Origin: Harmothoe impar | Taxonomy: Eukaryota; Annelida; Polychaeta; Phyllodocida; Polynoidae | Direction of reading: 5' to 3' | Length of the DNA stretch: 64,000 bases | Assembly: GCA_947462335.1 (NCBI GenBank) | Contig: OX381717.1 | Coordinates: 19,583,166 to 19,647,165 of the forward strand | Shown: positions 31,535-42,492 of the stretch, piece after piece | Layout: the number at the start of each line of letters is the position of its first letter | How positions within the stretch are numbered: the stretch's first letter is position 1 | Translations under genes and position numbers: made by a program | Notes under the pieces: generated by a model | The model's input: only the letters and a program-made list of their open reading frames with translations | Databases searched by the model: none | What the model was told of the DNA's origin: nothing

Positions 31535-33289
31535 CATATATAAGGGCAGACTCTGCTTAACAGGCCAGGCTTCAATGCAGCTTGATCTCAGCAACACCAG
31601 GTCAAATCACACACTAAATTACTAAATTACAGTTCAGAGCTGCTAAAACTGTTATTCCATTGATTCATGCTTCCCCTCATCTAGCTTCTAGGGAAGGGCT
31701 GATTTATGATATGCAAAGATTGGATGATAAGTTAGTTATGTATGGAACTAGTTATATACATGCAGAACGGCAATTTAGCTCTCATTAAAGCAGTTAGTCA
31801 TCTGATTACAAAACGAACAACTTATTTTCCCACTTCTCCAAAGCCATTGTTGACTAAGGGTTATCCATTCACCTGCTTGCACAGTTTAAATATACTGTAC
31901 GCACCATTATGAGTTCGATCACGTACAATATATACCTGCAGTGTTGTATTATGCTATATTATATATGCCTACAAACAGAGAGATAAACCCTGTGCAATCT
32001 GACAACAATGGTCAGTTCTTACCCTGATCTATTTACCCACCAGCCCAGTATGAGACGGATGGGGTTACTGGTACTTAATACGCTAACCCTTCATGGGAAG
32101 CATAGCATAGTATTGTGGCTCCCAGTTGTCATGATGCATGGGTGCAGCCCTGGCGAGTTACTCGCTAGAGCTATAATACAATATCATGTAGGGTTGATAT
32201 AAAGCTGATGATAGGACAACATGGTTGAATGCAACCTCTGTGAGTTTTCCGCCATGGCTGCATTCATTCATCATGAGACCAAGGGCAGACTACATTAAGG
32301 GGTTAAAGATATCACTGCTATTGTGTACAATGCTATTGCTTGCAAGACACATGAATGCAGCCCTGATGCATAGCTCACCGATGCATCATGCTTACCATTC
32401 AGTAGTGATACACTCACGGATGCAAGGCTGCCGAATTACACACTCCTGTCACCTTTGTATAAAATGACAACTAAAAAATATAAATGGTAGAGGGAGCATC
32501 CGTTCTTCAAATGGTTAACAGGGTTGGGTGTGGTGCGTATTTGTTCTGCTCTAAAGTACCTTTTTGCTATGCATGACAGGGTGTCATATTTATGCGGGAC
32601 CACTACATTAATGCACATGAATATTTGGTAAAAAGGGATCATATTATACAAGAAATTCATGATAAAGGAGGAGCTTATCTGTGAAGGAGGATGGGTTATA
32701 AGTGCTTACAGCTGCTTACACCACACTTGGACTGAAAGAACAAAAGAAACGGCCGTACTGTACATGAAGTACAAAAGGTGAGAAAGTTTTCACCACGGGT
32801 GTGGCATAGGTCAGTTAAGCCTCAGCCAAAGCCCTGTGCTAAGGATATTGGCTTGGTCATGGCTGAGTACACTTATCTACAACTTCTGATCAGCCTTGAT
32901 TTACGCCAATATCCTGCATACAGGGGTGTGGCTGTGGTTTAACTACTAAAAGAGAACAAGAGAAATGAGCCGACTTTATACTACATACAGGGCTGTATAC
33001 AGCACACCCTCATCTGCTACTGTTACTTAATAGCCAGTAGACACGAGCTTAAGTGTTCAGTTGGAATCACTAGCCTTACATTGATAAGAGATCTACAGAA
33101 GTAGGCCGATCAGTCTCTATTCATGAGTATTGCTGTATACCTGTAAATGGGTCCTAAAACGATGACCAAAATTTGCACAGATAGGGTTTTCCACAAAATA
33201 GATAAATTACACTCAATTTAGAAATATGGCAGCCTATCTACACAAATTCCCTGTTATGGCACCCACAGTTGAACCACGTTGTGGTTACA

Positions 33290-33600
33290 TAGACATTTTT
33301 ATATGTTCACCAAGAAATGTGTTTATAGTCACCGAAAGACATTTATCTGGTCACCAAGCGATGTTTGTATGGTCAATAAGCGATGTTTGTATCGTCACCT
33401 AGAGTTGTTTGTATGGTCACCGAGAGATGTTTGTATGCTCACCAAGAGATGTTTCTATAGTCATCAAGCGATGTTTGTATGGTCACTAAGCAATGTTTGT
33501 ATGGTCACCAAGAGATGCTTGTATGCTCACTAGGAGATGTCTGTATGGTCACCAAGAGATGTTTGTATGGTCACTGAGATGTTTGTATGGTCACCGATAC
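33290..33600. repeat. Degenerate minisatellite, ~21-bp units
   Basis: Fourteen or so units of the form GTTTGTATGGTCACCAAGAGAT, with single-base variation and occasional length changes, in direct orientation. Scattered weaker units continue to about 34140 and near 34500-34640. The long open frame across it is a by-product of the 21-bp (multiple of three) period. Stretches 31535-33289 and 33601-35449 otherwise show no supported gene. Confidence 0.85.
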
Positions 33601-34324
33601 CTTTGACTGGTCAACACTAGATATTTTTGGGTGATTAATGGTCATTTGTATGATCCTCATTAGGTGTTCATATGGTCACTGAGGGCCATTCATATGGTTA
33701 TAACTATAGAGATTATAATTATGTATGGTCATCAACAGATGTTTGTGTAAATATCACAACATTTGTGTAGTCACTGAGAGATGTTTCATGTGGTAGATAT
33801 GATGCAAGTAACTCGGCGTATCAGTGATATAAGGCAAGGACAGGGTAATTGTCCAAGGTGTCATCCGTAGATAGTTTCCATTGTCCATGGCTTATAACAC
33901 TCATGCAGTTAGTCATGCGTATCGTATCTGACTTAGACCCACAGTAGGAGAGTGTGCTCAGTGGACCACGTCAACATACAGCAACGTAGGTAAAATACAG
34001 TCTGGCCATTTCTTTTGTTTTCTCAGCCAACTGTGATGTAAAAGTCAGTGAGAGGCATAGATCTGTGTGGTCACCAAGAGAGTTTGCATGGTCAATGAGA
34101 ATAGTTTGTATTGTCACTGAGCAGTATTTATATAGTATTGTATTTTATTTTTGAGATACAAGATCTAGTATGCTTAAGTACTAGAATGGCCGTATTCAAT
34201 CCCCCCCATTGAATACAATGTGTACGTATTCAATGGGCTAAGAAAACTTTCATTATAATTATGGCTTCAAATAAGAAGTAAATATAAATCCCAACTACAT
34301 TGATAACACTCTGAGGTATTTCAC

Positions 34325-34388
34325 TTGTAGGGGCTGGGGCGCATCCCACGCAGCCTGCAGTTACCTGGGATACTGCCCCAGCCCCCAC
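34325..34388. repeat. GC-rich hairpin
   Basis: An imperfect palindrome: GGGGCTGGGGC then CATCCCA on the left pairs with TGGGATA then GCCCCAGCCCC on the right around a ~20-base loop. It stands out in an AT-rich surrounding. It may be a small foldback element or a structured RNA region. Confidence 0.6.
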
Positions 34389-35450
34389 TCGTAAAAAACA
34401 ACAGAGATGGTATCAATGGGCGTTGGCATATGTCTATGTGATGTGATTTCATTTATTCATACTAAACGCGTTAAGGGCAATGACCTGGGTTTAATATACA
34501 TTCAGTTTATAGTCATTTAGAGACATTTATATACATCAAGATGCGTTTGTGTAGCCACCAAGACTTTTAAATGGTCGATGAGAATCATAGATTTTACCAT
34601 GGAGAGACATTTGTATCGTCAGCAAGAAACGATGATATGGCCATTGAGGACTGTTTGTATTGTCATGAAAATAATATCCAACATAAGGGAAAGGGGACAA
34701 GGCTGGAAATGCGATTACTAGTTAACAACCAGGTGCAAGGCATTCCCGTTCTACAGGTTTTCCTATACTGGGAGGAAACAAGAGAATCTGCCGTATCCGA
34801 CACTACATCCACACACAGAACACGAAGGCCAGCTGAAAACTAAGGTAAAAATATGTAGGACATAGTAAAGCGACAATGTTTTGAAAATAAAATAAACCAG
34901 TGGACAATGTGAAAGTACAATTTTCTTTGTATGCTTCCAGCGCTACAATGCAACACCGCAAATAATGAAACCAAAAATACATATTTTTATTATTTCTTAA
35001 AGAAGAACATCCCATTATAAATCAAGGTATGAATTTTGAATAAATTAAAACAAAAAAACACAGCAGTATATTCTACTGCCCATGTACAGTAACATCATAG
35101 TTTATACTGTAAACTAGAGTATATTCTACTGCTCAGCTATATCAACTTATAACAGCGAAGGCTGGGTTGGATGACATACTATATAGTGGCCTATAAGGGC
35201 ACACAGGAGCCTGTTTATTTTAGTTAGACCTTATTCCTGGCGATTATAGAGACAGGCACGTGAGTAAGATGTTATTATGCATTAATTGATTTCAATTGCT
35301 CTCTTCCCCGGCCGTTATTCAGGACTGGAGCTTAATCAAAGACATGACACTTAAATAATAATAGCCAATGAAATTCTGAACAAAAGAAAATATTAAATTG
35401 ATAAATATAAGACACAGAGACCATTCCGAATACACTTGTGTGCATGTCTT

Positions 35451-36131
35451 TCAGAAACAGTAGATCCATGAACTGCCAGTAAATAATCTAAAAGTACAAC
35501 AGTAAAAATAAAGAAACAAATAAAATGGTAATAGAATAAAAACACCATATTCATATACACATGTTTGGGTATGGGATTCAGTCCATAGATCAAGGTTTTG
35601 TCCTTCAGTTGACCTATCTAGATATTCATGTCCAAGACCATACACACCTTGCCACACACTCCGACATTGTTGACTTAAAACCCATTGTCCATTTAAAGCC
35701 GCCCACCCAATATGTAAAAACTGTCTTGGTGTAAATCGAGTCTGTATACCATGTCTTGGGACAGGCATATCATAATTGTCATATTTAGTGAAAGTATATT
35801 TCACGAAAATATTTGTATAACTATTATCCTTTAGTTGTATTATAAAATGGTTATCATGATAGCTACTTAGCATATACATAGGTCCGATAGTACTCCCCCA
35901 GTTTACCCAGTGACATAGTAAGTAACCAATCCAAAAGCAATCTGAACATGCTCCAGCATAGAGTATCTTTTCCATTTGGCTGCTTGCATAACATAACCCT
36001 TTAAGGACGGCATACTGCTCTGTTGCACTACCATTTCGACCACTGAGATGCACCAATGATGGATGATGCACCAATTTAGTGTTGGCAAATTCCTTTTTAG
36101 CACTTAGGCAGTGAATCAGATCGATGACCAA
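35451..36131 (-). CDS. Long open frame of unknown nature (226 aa)
   Basis: One of the longest unexplained frames. The middle (about residues 55-185) has protein-like composition rich in Trp, Tyr and His (GYLLCHWVNWG, then RQFLHIGWAALNGQWVL). The N-terminal part overlaps a piece of dispersed family A (CCCTTTAAGGACGGCATAC), and the C-terminal part is a hydrophobic run that looks intronic. An exon of about 35620-35960 inside the frame is more likely than the whole. No family recognised. Confidence 0.3.
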   Translation of the reverse strand: MVIDLIHCLSAKKEFANTKLVHHPSLVHLSGRNGSATEQYAVLKGLCYASSQMEKILYAGACSDCFWIGYLLCHWVNWGSTIGPMYMLSSYHDNHFIIQLKDNSYTNIFVKYTFTKYDNYDMPVPRHGIQTRFTPRQFLHIGWAALNGQWVLSQQCRSVWQGVYGLGHEYLDRSTEGQNLDLWTESHTQTCVYEYGVFILLPFYLFLYFYCCTFRLFTGSSWIYCF

Positions 36132-36224
36132 TCTTTATTTAGGGCAGCAATCAGTCATTAAAGAGTTAAATAAAGATGTTTCTGTTATTTACAAGGTGAT
36201 ATCCCCGAGGGAATCCCACTTTTG

Positions 36225-36396
36225 TCAGTTTGTAGACATTGTTCCAGGCACTGCCTACACACTAGACTTGCACCTTACTATTACACTGTTTAAGAATATT
36301 ATACAATACCGTATTGAATCAGCAGAGGGGGATACCCTGAGAGATACAAGGTCATATATTACAAGTATATTAAAAGATATGTTTACACCAAAGTAG
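36225..36396 (+). CDS. Possible terminal exon, unknown protein
   Basis: An acceptor-like CACTTTTGTCAG is followed by ~56 codons ending in TAG, with coding-like character (VDIVPGTAYTLDLHLT, then DTRSYITSILKDMF). The pattern suggests a folded beta-rich domain. No upstream exon could be linked and no family is recognised. Confidence 0.3.
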
Positions 36397-38197
36397 ATGA
36401 AAAAAGAAGATCAATAGAACACCGAACACCAGTATGGAACATATCAAGGATTATGGAGGTGTGTCCTTGTATCCTCAACTAACCTTCATGAGTCAATTAT
36501 ATCCATGAGCTCGGCTAAATATATTCAAAACGTATCTTAAAGAGTATTGTCTGTCATGTCAGCATTAATAGGTTTTTTTGAGATAAGAGGTGCACTTATT
36601 ATCCATTTGAAAGTTACATATTCATATTGTATAACATAAATCATGCATGTAAATATCCTGTAAAGAAATGCACTAAAAGCTATCTATACGTAAGGTTACT
36701 CGGAAGTGATAGCACTGATTGTCAGCTTCTTGGTCCAGTGCAGTCTTGGTGAGTGACTCTACTCGCCTGGCTATTCAGGCATTATCAATGCTATAAGGTT
36801 TGTGTAATACATTAATAAAGCCATGACCAATGAATCACTATCCATGATAGCATCCCCGCATCATGACGACAAGGGGTAGGCCTATAGTTGATTTAAGAAC
36901 AACAACAAATCTGTAAAGCTAAACAAACCTTTAAAAAGGGACTCCAAGGATTGGGTGGTAAGCTAAGATAAATTTGGTATAACCTTTTCGGATATTTTAG
37001 ATATCGGTTGGTTTGCTGTCGAGCTAGATGAGAAAAGAAAAACATTTTAGGAGCTAAATAAATATTTAAGAAAGCACACGCTGAGTTGGGTGGTGCGTCT
37101 ACTTGTGGTGCCGGGTTCGGGTTCAGTGGTAGACCTGGCAGTGTTGTTGGTGCTACTGTCTCTGTCCTAGGCCCTGTACTACAGCCTCCTACACTTGGTC
37201 TACACACCACAGTACACAGGGGCTGGTCCACACCACAGCTGGCCACATGAAGGTAGGACTAACATATTGCTCTCTTATTCACTGCTTATAACCACGTTGA
37301 TAGCATTCATGGGAGGGGATAGATATCAGTTTAATGTATGGTTAAAGATTGGAGAAAATGATACAGATTAACCTGCTACTTTTAGGTTACTTTATGGGTT
37401 TTTTGACCAGTATAAAAATGTGTTGTCTGAGGTTTGAATCTGGGACAGATGGATTGGGACTGTGCATACATCCATGGTCAAGTTGTAGTGAAGGTCTGCA
37501 TGTAATGTAGGAGTGAGGGAGAACTGAAAGGTGGGGAGAAGTGGGAAGGTTATGTTAGAATAGTTTTTAGTTAATCATTAATGACAATATCTGCATCATA
37601 GCACTTTAAGGGCCGTATAGAACTCTTAAGTACAATGTCATGTTAATACCGTCATTATGCTCGAATGCAGCTCCAAGCAAAGGGGAAGCCAAAGATGCAT
37701 CAATAGATTAGAAATGAAATGGTTGAAAGAAAGAAAAACATTTAATTTCCAGTAATTTTAATCAAGTTATTTTACCCATCTAAATTATATTCATGTCTTA
37801 ATTGGGCAAAGTGGGGTGTAACCAAGGCCTATCTATGTCTATGGTTTCTGCTTATGACATACAATGTCATTCCTTCTTGATGCTCCTGATCAAGATAACT
37901 TGCTTCTTTTCAGACAGGAAATACCTTCTTCTAGTGTAGATGGCAGAGGAAACAGTCACACCCAGTAAACAAAAAACGCTATAAAACGTTATATAACGTT
38001 TCTCTATAGGTCCTTATATAACATAACCAATAATATTTTGACGTAAAATGAAGTATTTTTGTTAGCTAGGCAGACTAGTTTATTTCCCATGTGCTTCGGG
38101 ACAAGGGCATACTTAATCACTTAATCACTAAGTATTAAGCTGTTAAGAAGAGTGGTAAAATTAGGGTAAGATTATTTCTCTCATAATGTGTACACAG

Positions 38198-38424
38198 CCT
38201 ATAGGGTAGACTGACCTAAAGATAACCACGTACTATGAGATAACCCCCTCAATTTCGTAGTCATTCATTCATGATAAGCCCTGTTTTTGTGTACCACAGT
38301 ACACTTTAAGTGATACTCTTTCCAGAAAAGCACAAATAAGTACAATACCATACACGAATAACTACATAATTAAGCTGGACATCTCATGGTACGTGGTTAC
38401 CTTTAGGTCAGTCTACCCTACCTG
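38198..38424. repeat. Inverted-repeat element with ~30-bp arms
   Basis: The left arm (AGGGTAGACTGACCTAAAGA then TAACCACGTAC) is matched by its complement at 38386-38424 (GTACGTGGTTACCTTTAGGT then CAGTCTACCCT). The ~150-bp interior is unrelated AT-rich sequence. Size and symmetry fit a MITE. Directly after it, 38425-38570, is an exon-like plus-strand frame (GDLGNNNNANGSYQRIEMM) ending at a GTACAC donor-like site, unassigned. The rest of 36397-38583 shows no supported gene. Confidence 0.65.
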
Positions 38425-38582
38425 GATACAGATGGGCGATTTAGGCAACAACAATAATGCCAATGGATCCTATCAACGAATCGAAATGATGATGACAAAA
38501 TTAAACGATGGAATATGTACAGTCGAGGCGAATTCGTATATTACAATTGATGGTATTAAAGCAAATTACAGGTACACCCTGT

Positions 38583-39420
38583 TTCCGCTGTCTGTCACTG
38601 TTTGTCTCTATCTCTTTCTGTCCCTCCCTGTCTGTGTCTGATTCTGGCCATCACAATGGCTCTGCCCCTACTCTGTCTCGGCTGTCTGCCTCTCTGTCTT
38701 TCTCTCTTCCTCTTGTTCCTTCCGTTCCTCTCTCTTCTTCTCACTGTATCTTTTACTGTCCCTGTCTTTTGTTTGTCCCAATCGGTCTCAGTCTATCTCT
38801 ATATGTATCTGTCTGTCCCTGACTGTTTCCGTCTGTCCCTCCCTTTGATCTCTCCCTTAATGTATCAACATAGTATATCTTGTTAATATCTCTGTCGGCC
38901 TCTGTCGGCCTCTGTCTGTCTCTAGTTGTCTCTGTCTGTCTCTGTCTGTCCCTGTCTGTCGGTCTGTCTCTGTCTGTCCCGCTCTGTTGCTCTCTGTGTT
39001 CTCTTCCTTAATGTATTAACATAGTACATCTTGTTAATGTGTCTGTCTGTCTCTATCAGTCTCTGTCTGCTTTTGTCTGCCTCTGTCTATCTCTGTATAT
39101 CTCTGTCTGTCTGTTAGTCTCTGTTAGTGTGTCTCTGTGTGCCTCTGTCTGCTTCTATCTGTCCCTGCCTCTTTCTTTATTCTCTCCCTTAATATTATGT
39201 AGCAACATAGTAGATCCTGTTAATGTCTCTGTCGGTCTCTGTCTGTCTCTGTCACTCTCTGTCTGTCTCTGTCTGCCTTTGTCGGTCTCAGTGTGTCTTT
39301 GTCTGCCTTTGTCTGTCTCTGTCTGTCTCTGTCTGTCTTTGTCTGTCTCTGTCCGTCATTGTCTGTCTACTGCTGTCGCTCATTGTATTCCCTCCACAGT
39401 ATATCTTGTTACTGTAAACA
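38583..39420. repeat. (CTGTCT)n region with four interspersed unique spacers
   Basis: About 800 bp of CTGTCTCTGTCT-type pyrimidine repeat on the plus strand. It is broken by a repeated ~35-bp spacer, TTAATGTATNAACATAGTA then CATCTTGTTAATG, near 38857, 39008, 39189 and, weaker, 39395. The result is a higher-order array of roughly 150-200-bp units. The Leu/Ser/Val/Cys-rich open frames here are artefacts. Confidence 0.9.
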
Positions 39421-40452
39421 TCAGCCTTGACCCTCTGACACTCTAACTGTCTAAGTGTAACACAAGTAGCCACATTCCACTATGTAGGTCACTACAGAGC
39501 ACCCACTCTACCCAACCTTAATTCTAATGTCAATTTGTACAGTTGTACCTAAACCCTTTAAGGTCCACCTAATACTTTAATGCGTTTTTTCAAACTCTTC
39601 ATCCTCATAATGCATGAATTCAGAGTTGCCATCACTGTGGGGTTGATGCATTCACAAAAAGTCGTCATGATGCATTAATGCATCCCTGGTGAGTAGACCA
39701 GCCAGAGCTGCAGTTGATGCATCATGATGACAAATGTTGCTTTAAGGTAATTTGTCGCCCTTAAAGGGTTAGCTCCTGCCCAGCACACTTGCGTGCTGTG
39801 CCTAGGAATTTGATACATGTGGATCTCTGTTGAATCATATACATATACAGATAAAAAATTGTTATACATGTGCTTGTAAAACCACTTTGTGGCTCTTGAG
39901 CAGAAAGGTCAATGTGGTCTTTTACAATAACCTAGGTTTCATGTTTGGGCTTTCTCTGTTTCGGCCACACAAGTTAACCATTTAGGAACGGTATGCTTCC
40001 TGAAAGCTTTTTATATTCATTTGCAATCATGATACAGACTCGATGGAAGGGTATAGAACCTGTTGGCTCCCTATGATGCATATATGCAGAGCTGGTAAAT
40101 ACCTCATCAATACTAAATTCATGCATGGTGCGAAGAAAAGGAAAGATAAATCACGGTATAAAAATGTTGGCTTTAAAGGGTTATATAATGGGTAAATCCA
40201 GACTTCCTGAGTCTTTTTTGTCCAGCATTATCTCTAAGCAAAGACCTTCATATTCTGCGTGAGTTCATGTTTGCTGATCCATACCCCTCAAACAAGGCCC
40301 TAATCCTGCTAAACAAAGAGCCAGATTCACAAAGCAGCACATCCTCACAATGTACAGGGTGCTTCTCAGGTGACAGCAAATCTAGACTGGACTTGACTTC
40401 TGAATATAAATTTCAATTTCTCTTGTTTTGCTTTTGCTCTTTCCAACTGGCT

Positions 40453-40814
40453 CTACACTGAAAATCCATAGATTGAAAGGGTTAGTCGGTTCAGGCTATC
40501 CTAGGTTGGTCATGTGAGTGTTAGTCATAATGGCAAAGTTATATTCAAAAATGACCAAGGGGTCAGTCAGTAGTGGCTAACCTAGGTTCATCATTGGTGT
40601 GTTGTATCTGTATACCACTAGTTGGTGCCACGTGTGATGACTACTCAGTGGCTCCCCCTGGAAATCAAAAGACTAAGGTGGGTTGGTCAGTACTGACCAA
40701 CCTGACAATGATAACTGACCTAGGTTGGTCATATAGGGAGCCAAAAAATGACTAACTAGGTTAGGCACTAGTGACTGAGAGAATGGGCGTATAGGGAGCG
40801 TAGGAATATCAGTG
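40453..40814. mobile_element. Dispersed family C element, copy 2 (inverted)
   Basis: 362 bp, the reverse complement of 25072-25433 at the same length with modest divergence. The pair lies about 15 kb apart in opposite orientation and could recombine to invert the interval between them. From 40815 to 42480 I see only a family A copy (42109-42345) and AT-rich sequence. Confidence 0.85.
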
Positions 40815-42492
40815 TATGATAGTGTAAACTCCCCAGAATACGGTAGATTAAGGTCCGCTATTCAGCAGTATTCACATACGGGGTTATACTGAGGTTTATA
40901 ATAAAATTGGTATCTGTGATGTATGTTTTCAAATCACTGATTTACAATTTGTTTGATATTTCTTTCATGTGATACCATAATATAACAGGTCTTGTCTATT
41001 CAAAATATCTTTTGGGGGGTGCTCGGGAAAATAGCATTTGATCCCAAGATATGCCCTCCTCATAGTGGATTCATTAATGCAATAGCCGGCTGGAAAGAGT
41101 TATAAAGATACATCTCCTAGGGGGTAGGAAGACCAATTTTCAATGATCTCTCAATTGTTTAATTGTTGTTATGGGATGAGGCCTTCCTCATAGTAGTATC
41201 AAACTAAGTTCATAGACTGATGGAGGTTAACAAGAATCAGTCCCAACTGAGCAGCTGCTGAGGGTTCTTCACGAGTTGGGCATTTGTGCCATACACATGC
41301 TTCCTATAGAAGGGTGTCCTACCAGAAGATTTGTTGATAATTCTTTTGAACATTTTTTAAGCCTGACCAACAAATACGTTAATATAAACTCAAAATCCTG
41401 CATTCTAATATATACCTTTAGAAAGATAATTGTCCTGTAAATCCGTTCCTATGAGAAATGCTTGCAAACATAGCTATTACAGACATTGTTGTGAGGATTC
41501 TGCTAAAACTAATGTAAACACTTTATTATGAAAAAGTCGCCCTGATGCATGGGTCTATATTTTTAATTGCTGACAAATATGAAGAGCGCATAGCACTTGT
41601 TACATATAGAGTGTCGGCCTTAAAGTTGCTGAGATTCATTTAACCCAGTCAAACATTAGTCAATTTGGATAGTTTCGAGGGTAGTCTATATTTGTTTTTA
41701 TTCCATATGATTCTCTTTTGGCTATGGTTACTTTTTCTCACCCACCGACGAAAAATAGGTCATCCTCTGATGAACTTGCCTCTAGGAAAGAAATATGAGA
41801 ATCCTTGATTCTTGCACCAGTTCCTACACAATGTCTTTATTATTGCGTCACCGAGCCTGGTTTTGAATGTTTATGGGGTTCTGTTTAGCTTAAGAAAGGG
41901 TTAGTGACCTGAAAAAAACGTCTCTGTTCTATACTCTAGTCCAACCTTATTGAAATGCAATGCTCGGATAAAGACTGACTAAAATAGTAATTGCAGGATA
42001 TGATTTTCTTTCAAAAGGACAACAATCATTTACCTAGCCAAATTTACTCAGCCATAAAATACAGAATTTGTCCATGTATAAATATGTGTATAAGGATATG
42101 GTTGTCTAACCCTTCAAGGACTGCAGAATGCATTGATGCATCATGCCATTGGTCGTCATGATGCATGATCACAGTGCTAGTGAGTCACTCGCCTGTGCTG
42201 CATTCAATCATCAAACCGACATAAGAGTGCTGATACATCCCAAAAGGGTCGATATGATGCACCAATGAATCACAGGCAAGTTACTCGCCGTGCCTGCATC
42301 CTAACAACGAACGTCACCTTTTAGGGACATACCTTCCTTAAAGATCTAATGACTATGCAAAAAAAAGATAAATGGCCAATTTTGTACCTTGTTTGACTCA
42401 GGTTGCTGGTAGGAGGCCCTAGTGAGGTGGGAGCGGTTGGAGGGAGCAGACGGGAGGCGGACGGCAGGGAGTACAGGACAGCACACAACACT

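Noticed and set aside
33290..33600. CRISPR-like or zinc-finger-like repeat gene
   Set aside because: 21-bp units without spacers. The translated repeat has no Cys/His pattern.
37060..37250. A GC-richer segment possibly encoding an exon
   Set aside because: Both strands give short low-complexity frames with no consistent acceptor/donor pair or conserved pattern.
38508..39446. Several plus-strand frames rich in Leu, Ser, Val and Cys that look like membrane proteins
   Set aside because: They are translations of a CTGTCT repeat in all frames and show no splice or start context.
40573..40755. A conserved 60-residue protein (also at 25122-25313)
   Set aside because: Its apparent conservation comes only from the two copies of the 362-bp family C repeat.
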